DNA of 64,000 nucleotides, taken from assembly GCF_004793975.1 (NCBI RefSeq), contig NZ_SRYB01000016.1:1-64000 (forward strand). Direction: 5' to 3'. Each line of letters starts with the position of its first letter. The first letter of the stretch is position 1. This DNA comes from Lepagella muris. GTDB lineage: Bacteria; Bacteroidota; Bacteroidia; Bacteroidales; Muribaculaceae. This document shows, one piece after another, positions 35,269-44,824 of the stretch. The notes beneath the pieces are model-generated. The model was given only the letters and a program-made list of their open reading frames with translations, did not search any database and had not been told where the DNA came from. Made by a program: the position numbers and the translations under genes.

Positions 35269-38200
35269 TCAATTTATTGTGAGTACATACCTATCCAAAC
35301 TTGAATCATACACAAATTTATTAAAGTTACACATTACACCTTCCCCATCTTGTTTTTGACCATTATTTGTTCTTATATAACCAATCTCAGAACATAGCAT
35401 GGAAACAGTCACGTCCAAATAATAATACTCTCCATCTTCTCCATTTCGATTTCCTGGCCATGTGGTAAAAGCAGATGCATCAACTTGCCAAACGTGAATT
35501 TTATCTGCGGCAGATTTTTTCCATCTGAAACGTAACTTTTCACCAACAAAGAATTTTTGATCTGTCATTCCTTCCGGTTTGCCTGAATAAACATTACCAT
35601 TTTTGTCAAGATAAGCACATCTAACCTTGTGATCATCCATCTCATTGAAAACCCGAATTAAAGTACCTAATTGCTTATCACCATAATTAGTATTCCAAAT
35701 ATTAATAATCTTGTCCTTTTCAGAAGATGGGATTTCAACTTCCAATCTATAATATCCTCTGACACCGGAAACATTTCCATTTTGTACCTCAGAATCAAAG
35801 CTCTTGTCAGATGTGTAAATTGAAAGTTGGTTACCTTTTTCTATAGGCCAATAAATACGGTATCTGGGAACAAAAGATGCGTAGCAATATACTGTTTTAC
35901 TTTCAACATTACACTTCCACCAATATTCTGTTGCTGTAGGAATACCAACAATATCCTCATCGGTTCCTGATTCTCTCAAGTTTCCATCGACATCTCCTAC
36001 AACTCTCCAACCAGTAGCATCATTGACTGAAATATCTGTTGAAACGGATGTTGTGTTGTTACTGCCTTTTGAGAAGGTATGAATTTTTCCGTCTTTATCG
36101 AGGTAGTTGAATATCACATAGAAGTCTTCTGCCGGGATGTTATCTGATTCGTATGAGAAGTTGAACCAGCCGTTTTTCATCGTGTTGTAATCACCGATAT
36201 ATTTGCCGGGCCAGTTTGTCACTGCCACACGAGTGCCATCTTTATTCTCGGTGTAAAGATAGACATGAGTTGCACCTGATACGTTGAATGATGTGCGATG
36301 CAGGTCTCCACTGTCGTCAATGTCGTTGATACATCTTACCGACATGGCGTAAGTCTGGACATTTCCATTTATATATGACGAGGCATTACCGGAGATACAC
36401 AATGATTTCAACCATCGTCCTATCTCCTGTTTCTCTGTACCGGAAGATGCAGTCTGTGTCCAGTAATATCCGGCACGCGACTCACCATTATCAGAATTAT
36501 TCTCCTTATAACGAGCTTTCGGGAAATAGACATTACCGACAGATGATCTGTAGCAAGCATTATAGTAACTTCCCACAGAATTTGTATCGAAGTTTGGTGA
36601 ATTTCTCAACGCATTCCACACTTTCTGTTTCGGCACCCTGTAGCCAGGAGGAGAGACTCGGTCTTTTTGGTCTTCCGATGTATCATACATCTCCGGATCC
36701 TTATGCTCATTTTCAAGATATTTCGCTACTTTATAATACCCACCGGCTGCCTCCTTATTACCATAGTAAGCCGAACCATCACTTGATTCTATATATAATT
36801 CCGCAGACTTGGCACCGAGATTTCGGTCAAGCCAATAGCGCATACGGGTAGCACCCATAATTGGCACAACCTCATAGTAGTAATAATTCTGACTATCCTT
36901 ATCGGCATCCACACGATGGATCTCACTGCTCTTGTGGAAGAATCCGGTATGATACAGATCTATCGTATATTTGGAGCTAAGGCGATTATTAACCGTTTCC
37001 CCGTTAGGCGTAATTGTCAATTCAAGAGAACCCACTCCATAAGTATAGTCATTATCTGCATTTCCGTCAGAGCCATCAGTCCCTAATGCATTACCGGGAC
37101 GAGTGATTGTCACCGACCATGAGCCACCTTCAGATGCGTGGGTACCGGATGAGGCTCCCTCTATTTTAACATACTGCTTAATTGTATTATCCCCGGTCAC
37201 ATTAAGTGCCCAGTCATATTCCGCAGATGTCAAAGATGCCTCCGTAAACGTAATCGTATATTCATAATACCAACGAGCCTCCGCTTTAGAATCGACTGTT
37301 TTACCCGGTTCACCATACATCACCGGGAAATGAAGACCCTGATTACGTACTTTGCCATTATTGGCTTTCTCATCAGTGCCGAACAAGCTCACGCCATCTT
37401 CAACAGGATTTCCTGCTAAGAAATCCCAATATTGTTCAGTCTTAAACTGTTGATTCTTATCCGCATCATATATGGTAAGAGTTACCTTACATAAGTCTGT
37501 ACCTTTAAACTCTCGTTTCCAAGTTACGGGGACTGTGCGGGTCAATCCCATCCAAGTCACGGTAATCTCCCCTTGGAGTGTGCCGAGATCTGATGTCTTA
37601 TTAAACTTGACAGGGCATTTATAGACAGTACCCTTATTATTACAGTCATCTGAGTCCCCGCTTCCACCTACAACCGGGATACTGCCACCATCTTCTATTT
37701 CCAACATCTCAGAATCATTCACCTCTTCCCGCTCTCCGACAGACAGCCATTCCGAATCAGATGTAATGGTTAAATTTTTAACAGCTTCCTCTGCTTCATC
37801 CGCTTTGGAATATAGTTTGACATACAGATAACGCCATGTATCAGTATCACTATCAACGGAAACACCATTGGAATATACTATCTCATGAGTGACACCGAGT
37901 TCACGGATGCCATCCGAAATCATGTTGAAGATTGCCGGAGAATGGTCATGGATTTTGTATTCCAAGTAAGGAGACGGATTCTTAGATGCCTCTTCAGGAG
38001 TGGCATATCCGGGACCGTTCACACCCTTAATCATAACCTGATACCAATGATTCGGGTTTATATCCAAAATATTCACACTCTCACCATCTTCTGACTTAAT
38101 ATTGAAATCAAGTCGGTAGAAATAGCTTTTAGAATTATATTCAGCCTTGACAATTATAAAGGCCTTTTTCTTTTCATTATTTTTATTATCTGTCGGACGC

Positions 38201-38895
38201 AAATATTTACCATTTGAATCAGACAAATCGTCATCAAAACTACTAATGCTGGAGGGCGCGCCCAATATTGTTTCAGTTCCGGCAAGCAGACTGCCCAGCA
38301 CTGCATCTCCATACACACAGAATGGATATTTCACAGATTCATCAATCTCCAAATTATCATTAATATCGGTGCATCCCGTCACAGTGATATAGGCAACATT
38401 TCTAATCAATGTCACATCTTTTGATATGAGCGTTTTCAGGTCTGACTTGGCACTCATGACAATCTTCCCATCTTCGCTAACCGCATTATACGCAATAAGT
38501 TCTTTCAAAGATGCAATCGTAGTGACACCCTTCTCAAATGTGCCGTCATAATTGGCAATGAAATAGAATTGCAGACCGGATTCTCCACGAAGATCCTTGT
38601 CGAGTTTAAACGATATACTATTATCATCTTTAAGCGAAGTATCGCTTTTCTTAAAATACTCCACCTGAGAAAGTGTAGAATTATCCTCACCACTCTTAAA
38701 GATAAGTACTGATACAGTTGAAAGCTCATCACCAATTTCCGCACGAGTTGCTACTTTTTCCAACTCCGGCACAGAGAAGGTCAGTTCCACTGTCCCATCC
38801 GTAGCAATCACGGAACCGGACTTAAATTCCAGGTCATCGCTGCAAGCAGCGAGACCAAGAACCATAAGCAATGATATTATTATATTCTTATACAT
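35269..38895 (-). CDS. Large pilus tip adhesin with FISUMP/C-type-lectin-like domain and two starch-binding-like modules
   Basis: Predicted extracellular adhesin at or near the pilus tip. I start at the ATG at 38895 (MYKNIIISLLMVLGLAAC, lipobox Cys18); a TTG two codons upstream overlaps the preceding stop. The 1208-residue order is: pilin-like N-terminus with TRA cleavage-like site near Arg51; several beta-sandwich segments; a FISUMP-type domain (about 688-858: WLDRNLGA, PPGYRVP, YYWTQTAS, VRCIND). Two modules with WPG motifs at 895-897 and 1146-1148 follow, separated by RYRIYW. The modules (HVYLYTENKDGTRVAVTNWP; KIHVWQVDASAFTTWP) resemble CBM26-type starch-binding modules. It is last in the operon, 2 bp after the other adhesin. 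Binding of alpha-glucan is inferred and untested. Confidence 0.75.
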   Translation of the reverse strand: MYKNIIISLLMVLGLAACSDDLEFKSGSVIATDGTVELTFSVPELEKVATRAEIGDELSTVSVLIFKSGEDNSTLSQVEYFKKSDTSLKDDNSISFKLDKDLRGESGLQFYFIANYDGTFEKGVTTIASLKELIAYNAVSEDGKIVMSAKSDLKTLISKDVTLIRNVAYITVTGCTDINDNLEIDESVKYPFCVYGDAVLGSLLAGTETILGAPSSISSFDDDLSDSNGKYLRPTDNKNNEKKKAFIIVKAEYNSKSYFYRLDFNIKSEDGESVNILDINPNHWYQVMIKGVNGPGYATPEEASKNPSPYLEYKIHDHSPAIFNMISDGIRELGVTHEIVYSNGVSVDSDTDTWRYLYVKLYSKADEAEEAVKNLTITSDSEWLSVGEREEVNDSEMLEIEDGGSIPVVGGSGDSDDCNNKGTVYKCPVKFNKTSDLGTLQGEITVTWMGLTRTVPVTWKREFKGTDLCKVTLTIYDADKNQQFKTEQYWDFLAGNPVEDGVSLFGTDEKANNGKVRNQGLHFPVMYGEPGKTVDSKAEARWYYEYTITFTEASLTSAEYDWALNVTGDNTIKQYVKIEGASSGTHASEGGSWSVTITRPGNALGTDGSDGNADNDYTYGVGSLELTITPNGETVNNRLSSKYTIDLYHTGFFHKSSEIHRVDADKDSQNYYYYEVVPIMGATRMRYWLDRNLGAKSAELYIESSDGSAYYGNKEAAGGYYKVAKYLENEHKDPEMYDTSEDQKDRVSPPGYRVPKQKVWNALRNSPNFDTNSVGSYYNACYRSSVGNVYFPKARYKENNSDNGESRAGYYWTQTASSGTEKQEIGRWLKSLCISGNASSYINGNVQTYAMSVRCINDIDDSGDLHRTSFNVSGATHVYLYTENKDGTRVAVTNWPGKYIGDYNTMKNGWFNFSYESDNIPAEDFYVIFNYLDKDGKIHTFSKGSNNTTSVSTDISVNDATGWRVVGDVDGNLRESGTDEDIVGIPTATEYWWKCNVESKTVYCYASFVPRYRIYWPIEKGNQLSIYTSDKSFDSEVQNGNVSGVRGYYRLEVEIPSSEKDKIINIWNTNYGDKQLGTLIRVFNEMDDHKVRCAYLDKNGNVYSGKPEGMTDQKFFVGEKLRFRWKKSAADKIHVWQVDASAFTTWPGNRNGEDGEYYYLDVTVSMLCSEIGYIRTNNGQKQDGEGVMCNFNKFVYDSSLDRYVLTIN

Positions 38896-38897
38896 AA

Positions 38898-41800
38898 TCA
38901 ATACAGAATCAAATAATAATTATACGTTTTATCTGAGGAAGCCGTTTTTCTATTGTTTACGATAGACATCCATGACGTCGGATATGAATTATTTCCATCA
39001 GGTTTGCAAGCGGTTACAAACCTATTCGTTTCTTTGGAATCAAGAGTGATATCATAATAGTATCTCACAGCTCCATCTATTTCCTCAGAACCTGAGTAAT
39101 GACGTATCTCATAAGATCCTCCTTTACCATCATTATATTGGATATAGTCCCTATAATCAGGATTACTCTCATTATCCTTATACCAATAAATACGATAGAT
39201 AATTGAACTTGAACGATCCTCCGGGTTAGAAGATGTAAACTGAGGTTTCCCTCCATTTCTTAAATCAAACCATCCCTCCTTATTTGGATAGTCAAACAAA
39301 GGGATGCCAGGATCCGGCATACCATCTGACCTAACTGTAGGATAGCGGTAATTGATTTGATATTCGTTAGAACCATGACCTTCATCCGGCTTGTAATTAT
39401 GACCGTCGGCAAACATTATCAATGCCTTACCCGGTGTAGCTATACCGGTAAGTTCAAACGACCACCATTCATCTGATTCCTTCTTCATTTGAATGCCAGG
39501 CCATGTCATGTTGTAACCAGCACTTTTTAATCTATTATATTCACCATATTGCACAACATTACCTAAAATACAATGAGGACATTGCCCATCTTCATACGAA
39601 GTGACCTTCTTAAGTTTTTCGCGATGTTCCTCACAGAGATCCATATTGTCATAATAATGCTTACTGAAACCCTCTTGACCGGGAGCCCATTGAGTAGCAG
39701 GACCAGAGCCTATTTTGTCGTCAGTAAAATAATAGAACCCGTTTACATATCCGGTTGATCTGTCCGGATTATTATAACTCCCAACATTCCACCCTTTAAA
39801 TGCGATTTTACCCGTGAAGGAATATTCCAATGCCGCAGTCTTACCTTCTGTATCAGCACCTACAGGTTTATTTGCAAGGGCACTCCCTGCCGGAAATTCA
39901 AGACATTGATATACGTAGATGTGAGGATTACCCCAGCCTGTCGGCGGACGGAAATGTATCGTATAATTCTGGATATTGTTTACGATATTAACTGTCACTT
40001 GCCGTGAAATAAGATAACCGTTTTCAGTCTTGCCTGACACATCAAATGTCAACTGACGTTTCTCTTTCCATAACTCCCAACCGCTGTTGATTCCGGCATA
40101 ATGCAGATTCAACTTAGAGTTATTGCTTGTTATTGTAAGATTCTTGTTAGATTCAATCTCGACATTATTCCAATCCGTGAGCCACAATGCCTTCTGCGTA
40201 TTACCATCTTCGGTGTAATTTGCATATTTCCAAGCATCCTCATTGCCGAGCGTGATTGTCACATTCCGGAGGTTGGTGTGGATATTTACAGAGATATCAC
40301 CGCTATAGACACCTGACGCGATACGTTCACGGGCATCTATCGTGATTAACACAGGATCAACTTCAAGATAGGGATCCAATCGGAGTGGTTCCACATCAAT
40401 CTTCTTGCGAAGATTGCCAGCCTTCAGATGGAAGTAATTGTATTGTGCGCGTTCGTCTTCTGACAACGATTGCGCATCCACCAATGGATTGACCGACACG
40501 ATGAGCGTATCGGAGTAAGTAGTATTATCCAAAACATAAAGAGGTACCTCCGTTCCATCCTGCAATTTATATTTCGGAGAATAACCTTCATCAATCTCCA
40601 CGCTTTCGGCATTTGACTCATACCATATCTTTGTCTTCTCGCCGGCTGTCACGGGGATTACGGTTTTGTCGAGGTGGAGGAAGTAGGGACCGTGGAGGGT
40701 GTAGACGATCTGTTGGAGCGTCCAAGGGGCGACGGAGAGGCGGATGTCGAAGTCGCCGGGGCTGGTAACCCTGGCTACGAGGTCGTAGTAGTGACCGCGA
40801 ACGAGGGTGTTGTCGGGATCGGGGGCAGCGGTGCCGGTGGTTGTTGAGCCGTCAATCTCGCCGTCGGTTGTGCCGTTGGGGAGAGGGATATTGTAGTTGA
40901 ATGTGCGGGAGGGGTCATTGCAGAGTTGGGCGAGGAAAGAGAGGGTCGTGCGTGAGGCATCCTCCTCGGAGATGTTTTCGGGGAGGTAGAGAATGCCTTG
41001 GACAGCTCGCTGATGCAGCTCCGGATTTTTGAGATCTTCGGCGGAGAGTTCAGCTCCGAGATTGTCTATGTCGATATCGGAGGAGGTGGTGGCTCTTGTG
41101 TCATTAATGTCATTAAGGACTTTAGGGACATTTGAGGATCCGGCAGCAGCGATAGTGGTGGAACCGGCTGCCGGGAAGTGATAATGATTCAGGCTTTCGA
41201 TTGGGAAGCTTTTCTTCTCAGGAGTTATTTCTTCGGATTGGGTTGAGGGGCCGTAGATGGGGGTTTCGGCGGCGCAGTTGCTGACTGTCAGGTTTGTGAA
41301 GGTCAGCGGGGTGGAGAAGATATTGGAGAAACCGGTGTTGTCAGTGTTGTCAAAGAGGAGGGTGTAGCGCACTTTTGTGCAGAGGAAGGTGAGATCGATG
41401 TTTAGCTTGACGTTCTGACCTGCGCCTATTGTGACAGTTCCGGTTGTGGCATCCAGTTCGCCACCGGATTCCATGGTGACATCCTCAGCTTTACCTGCCA
41501 TCGGAAGACCATCATTCAAATTCGGCTGCTTTTCGCTGTCAAATTTGATTGAAACGTTCTTTACCTGAATCTCTGTTGGTTCACCGGAAAGAGTTTCCGC
41601 TGTCGAAGTGACGTCATATCCCTTTACATTCGCAAGAATGTAAAAGCGGTATTTTCCCGGTTGAAGTTCGCGGGTGTATACCGTTGTTTCGTTGTGAGAG
41701 ATACCATTGTTCTTGGTAAATTTCTGCGTTATATCCACATTCTCTACAAGCTCGGATGATTCATTATTATTATCATCCACCTTGTAGATATAGAGATTGG

Positions 41801-42023
41801 CGGAAGTGATCTTACCCTCTCCGGCGGCGATCTCCTTCTCGTTGGGAGTCGTGGTGGGGTCTCCGTCGGCACGCGTGGAGATGGTCAGCGGTCGCGGTAT
41901 AGATATGGTCACGCCTGTCGCACCCTCGGGGAGCGGATCTCCGGGGGTGAAGTCATCGGCGCAACCCGAAAGGAGCATACCGACGAATGCACAAGCGGCT
42001 AATATTTTGTTTCCAAGATTCAT
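38898..42023 (-). CDS. Large pilus tip-type protein with starch-binding-like module and a Cys/His cluster
   Basis: Predicted minor or tip pilin with adhesive function. The 1041-residue protein has lipobox LSGC (Cys21) followed by ADD, a TRADGDP cleavage-like site at Arg51, a pilin-like N-terminal half, and Ig-like domains (about 470-690). The C-terminal part contains HIYVYQCLEF near 700 and TWPG at 840-843 in the pattern of CBM26-like modules. A YRIYW motif at 943-947 is shared with the next gene. Cys797, His800, Cys815 and Cys818 form a zinc-knuckle-like cluster just before the WPG. The 5' third of the gene looks GC-richer than the 3' part, suggesting a mosaic history. It lies 33 bp after the preceding pilin gene. 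Confidence 0.72.
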   Translation of the reverse strand: MNLGNKILAACAFVGMLLSGCADDFTPGDPLPEGATGVTISIPRPLTISTRADGDPTTTPNEKEIAAGEGKITSANLYIYKVDDNNNESSELVENVDITQKFTKNNGISHNETTVYTRELQPGKYRFYILANVKGYDVTSTAETLSGEPTEIQVKNVSIKFDSEKQPNLNDGLPMAGKAEDVTMESGGELDATTGTVTIGAGQNVKLNIDLTFLCTKVRYTLLFDNTDNTGFSNIFSTPLTFTNLTVSNCAAETPIYGPSTQSEEITPEKKSFPIESLNHYHFPAAGSTTIAAAGSSNVPKVLNDINDTRATTSSDIDIDNLGAELSAEDLKNPELHQRAVQGILYLPENISEEDASRTTLSFLAQLCNDPSRTFNYNIPLPNGTTDGEIDGSTTTGTAAPDPDNTLVRGHYYDLVARVTSPGDFDIRLSVAPWTLQQIVYTLHGPYFLHLDKTVIPVTAGEKTKIWYESNAESVEIDEGYSPKYKLQDGTEVPLYVLDNTTYSDTLIVSVNPLVDAQSLSEDERAQYNYFHLKAGNLRKKIDVEPLRLDPYLEVDPVLITIDARERIASGVYSGDISVNIHTNLRNVTITLGNEDAWKYANYTEDGNTQKALWLTDWNNVEIESNKNLTITSNNSKLNLHYAGINSGWELWKEKRQLTFDVSGKTENGYLISRQVTVNIVNNIQNYTIHFRPPTGWGNPHIYVYQCLEFPAGSALANKPVGADTEGKTAALEYSFTGKIAFKGWNVGSYNNPDRSTGYVNGFYYFTDDKIGSGPATQWAPGQEGFSKHYYDNMDLCEEHREKLKKVTSYEDGQCPHCILGNVVQYGEYNRLKSAGYNMTWPGIQMKKESDEWWSFELTGIATPGKALIMFADGHNYKPDEGHGSNEYQINYRYPTVRSDGMPDPGIPLFDYPNKEGWFDLRNGGKPQFTSSNPEDRSSSIIYRIYWYKDNESNPDYRDYIQYNDGKGGSYEIRHYSGSEEIDGAVRYYYDITLDSKETNRFVTACKPDGNNSYPTSWMSIVNNRKTASSDKTYNYYLILY

Positions 42024-42056
42024 GTTGGTTTTATTGGGGGGTGTTGTTATAATAGC

Positions 42057-43610
42057 TTACAGATCTATGTTAATTCTATGATAAATCCATTTCTTCACTT
42101 TCGAGGTGATCGTGATCTCGCTCTCCGTCGGTTCGTCGGGATCTTCCGGATTGTAAGGTCTCGGCAAACCGGAAATACTCTGGATGGAGAGCTTGTATAT
42201 GTTGTTGCGAACCACTCCGAACTCCATCGGTTCCATCTTTGCCGGGTCGTTATTATCATTATGCTTGATGAAATGATAGTAGTATAGGTAGTATTTACCT
42301 TTCTCGGTGCCATCCTGAGCATCGGCATCGGTGGTAGGTGTTACTGTCAGTTCGCGTCCCTTAAACTTGAGGGTCAGCGGGTCGGTATGGTTCTTAAAAG
42401 TTTCGTTGTCAGTGTCCGGCACTCCGGTCAGTTCGGCACGGAATACGATAGCCGTGGTGTAGCCGCGTAATTGCTTCGTGGCATCGGCAATCGTGTTTTC
42501 CGACAGATAACGCCAGGGGGTGTAATTGTCGGTGCCGCCAGCGTTTGTGGGTTCTTTATATGGATATTTATTAGTATTGTCTGCTTTAAAGAGGTTTTCC
42601 CATCCGGCAGAATAGGCGTTTTCGGCATTACCCTGATTGATGAAATGATCGGGATTAGTAGCCACATCCGCGCCATTTCCTTGTTTCTTATCGTTGTCGG
42701 TATCAAGGAAATAGTTGGTGCTTGTCTCGCGACCGAGGAAGTCAAGGTATGGGGTTCCACTCTCAGGTTTCACCCAGATATGACGGAATGTATAGAAATT
42801 CTTGCTGACATTCACGGGGCACATGCCGACAATCTTGACGGTGTAGCCGCTCTCCCCTATCTTGTATTCGTGAGGATTCTTGCCGTCGGGGTCATCGTCG
42901 TTGCGCTCTTTGTCGCGGTAGTCGATGCGTGCCACTGAACGTTCGAGGGTTATAGATTTATTGTCATTATATCTATTCAAATCCAGAGAGGATGTGTCAG
43001 AGAGGAAATCGGCAAAAAATGTCTCAGTCCAAGCCTCATCTATAGTGAAGGTATATTCCTCGAAGTTTGACATTGGCAATCCATTGACAGTCGTGAGATA
43101 TGGGGAATCAAGACCGCTGACTGTGGCAATGTAATTTTCCACGTCATAACCCAACATTGGTCTGGTAATAGTCTCATAGCCGGGATTCGCCACAACGTAA
43201 AGATTGAATGGCTTGTTTTGCATTTTATTACCGAACTCAAGAGCCTTTTTCAGCGGAACAACGGCAGTAAGTGTGTAGCCACCATCCTTTGAAGCCATCT
43301 TTACCACTTCTGCATGTATATTCGCTCCATCCCCTTTCAGAATGATCAATGCACTATGGATAGCGTTCTCGGCATCAGTGCCGCCTTCCTCTCCGTCGGA
43401 AGAGGTGTCAGGATCGGTTGTGCTACTGTTGCGGGTATTTGCGCGGGTGTCGGCGTCGTCGGGGAGCTGCACGTCGACGTTGATATAGACCATAGCATTC
43501 TCCGGTAGGCGTGAGCCGTCGGGATCGCTCACGTCGCTACCTGAGCACCCTGCTATGGTGAATGCAGGTACAGCCATTATTGCCATTATTAACTTTGAGA
43601 GATATTTCAT
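42057..43610 (-). CDS. Mfa1-family minor pilin (fimbrillin-like lipoprotein)
   Basis: A second pilin of the operon. The 517-residue protein has lipobox IAGC (Cys22), TRANTR at 55-60 as candidate arginine cleavage site, a long two-domain fimbrillin body and the conserved Mfa1-type C-terminus. There VVRNNIYKLSIQSISGLPRP precedes an acidic proline-rich linker (YNPEDPDEPTESE) and a last strand (ITSKVKKWIYHRINIDL). The final strand after a flexible linker fits the strand-exchange mechanism of type V pili. The similarity in C-terminus to the major pilin at 44825-46585 is plain, while the rest has diverged. It follows FimB and precedes the two adhesins, which suits an accessory or tip-connecting pilin. 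Confidence 0.8.
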   Translation of the reverse strand: MKYLSKLIMAIMAVPAFTIAGCSGSDVSDPDGSRLPENAMVYINVDVQLPDDADTRANTRNSSTTDPDTSSDGEEGGTDAENAIHSALIILKGDGANIHAEVVKMASKDGGYTLTAVVPLKKALEFGNKMQNKPFNLYVVANPGYETITRPMLGYDVENYIATVSGLDSPYLTTVNGLPMSNFEEYTFTIDEAWTETFFADFLSDTSSLDLNRYNDNKSITLERSVARIDYRDKERNDDDPDGKNPHEYKIGESGYTVKIVGMCPVNVSKNFYTFRHIWVKPESGTPYLDFLGRETSTNYFLDTDNDKKQGNGADVATNPDHFINQGNAENAYSAGWENLFKADNTNKYPYKEPTNAGGTDNYTPWRYLSENTIADATKQLRGYTTAIVFRAELTGVPDTDNETFKNHTDPLTLKFKGRELTVTPTTDADAQDGTEKGKYYLYYYHFIKHNDNNDPAKMEPMEFGVVRNNIYKLSIQSISGLPRPYNPEDPDEPTESEITITSKVKKWIYHRINIDL

Positions 43611-43720
43611 TGCTACGGTCTCTTATTATAGTATGTTGTTGTTTTATGTTGTCGCCACGGTGCCTGAGCAGCCATGAGCCGCTGAGGGTCGGGGGATATT
43701 AAATGGGGTGGAGAGAGGGG

Positions 43721-44788
43721 TTAGAATTCTGTATCATTTATACGCACTTCCCAGTCGTTGATGACGATGCGCGTGGTGAGCCACGTGTCATTACGGTCAT
43801 CGAGGAAGAATACGAATCGCCATGAGTTCTCGCGATCAAGATATTCCTGATCAGCCATAGGCTCGACAAGTCCGCTGTCGCTCTTGAAGAGGAGCATGTA
43901 GTTTACGAGCGGGATACGCAGCACCTCGCTGTTGTCGCTCTTGCGGGTCACGGTGAGAGTTGTGCGGACGGGCTTGTTGCGGACGATACGCGATGTGGTG
44001 AAATGTGCCATAGCTACGCTGACGTCGTTTGCGTTGTCGGCATCGTCATCGGCACGTGAGGATTCCTCGCCGGGTTGCGTTCCGGCATAGCGGGTTTCCG
44101 AGAGGAAGGGGAGGTAGGTAACTTCTCCATTTGGGAGGAGGTTGTTGTCGGAGTCGAAGAGAGTGTTGTCGTCAGTGATAGAGAAATTGAAATCCTCATG
44201 ACTGATCGGAGAACCTGACACGTGCTGGAGAGCAACCTGCACGGTGTTGGTGTTGCGCATCATCTCCACGCGGGCTTCAGTCGTCGTATTCTGCGAGACG
44301 GAGAAGCGGGCTGACCCATAGAAATGATTGTGAAGTTTTCTGAGATTGTCGTCGGAGAGGCAGTCGGGATGGAGAGCCACGGTGAGGTCGGCGAGTTCAT
44401 TCGTATTTGAGAATGCTGTGGGATGTATGAAAGAGGCGTCGCGACATTCCATACCACCGTAAGCGATAGCCCTGTAGTTGCCTTCGGGTAGTTTCAGGGA
44501 GATACGGAAGTTCTCGTCGGCAAGGTTCTCGCGGGTGAGTTCCGTCTGCTTGGTGACGAAGTTACCCTCCTCGTCGTAAATATAGAGCGACAGGCAATCC
44601 ACCTGGTTGTGGAATGCGTTTGCAAACTCCATATTATATTCGTAAACGAAACGGAGGTTTACGGCGGCATCGGGACACGGGTCAAGGTCCTCATTTATGA
44701 TGCCGCAGGCGGAGGATAGCATCATCATGGAGGCGGCGGAAAAAGCCGCCCCCACGATGCTGTAGATATTTGTCTTAAATCCTTTCAT
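43721..44788 (-). CDS. FimB/Mfa2-family pilus anchor lipoprotein
   Basis: Anchors the pilus to the outer membrane and limits its length in the Porphyromonas systems. The 355-residue protein has lipobox SSAC (Cys28). It then shows the family signature DPCPDAAVNLRFVYEYNMEF with NQVDCLSLYIYDEEGNFV, typical of FimB/Mfa2 proteins. A transthyretin-like two-domain fold is expected. It lies 36 bp downstream of the major pilin gene, the conserved order. No anomaly is seen; its length is normal for the family. Confidence 0.88.
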   Translation of the reverse strand: MKGFKTNIYSIVGAAFSAASMMMLSSACGIINEDLDPCPDAAVNLRFVYEYNMEFANAFHNQVDCLSLYIYDEEGNFVTKQTELTRENLADENFRISLKLPEGNYRAIAYGGMECRDASFIHPTAFSNTNELADLTVALHPDCLSDDNLRKLHNHFYGSARFSVSQNTTTEARVEMMRNTNTVQVALQHVSGSPISHEDFNFSITDDNTLFDSDNNLLPNGEVTYLPFLSETRYAGTQPGEESSRADDDADNANDVSVAMAHFTTSRIVRNKPVRTTLTVTRKSDNSEVLRIPLVNYMLLFKSDSGLVEPMADQEYLDRENSWRFVFFLDDRNDTWLTTRIVINDWEVRINDTEF

Positions 44789-44824
44789 CGAGAAAGTTTG
44801 TAAGATTCAGTTTGGTATTTTGTT

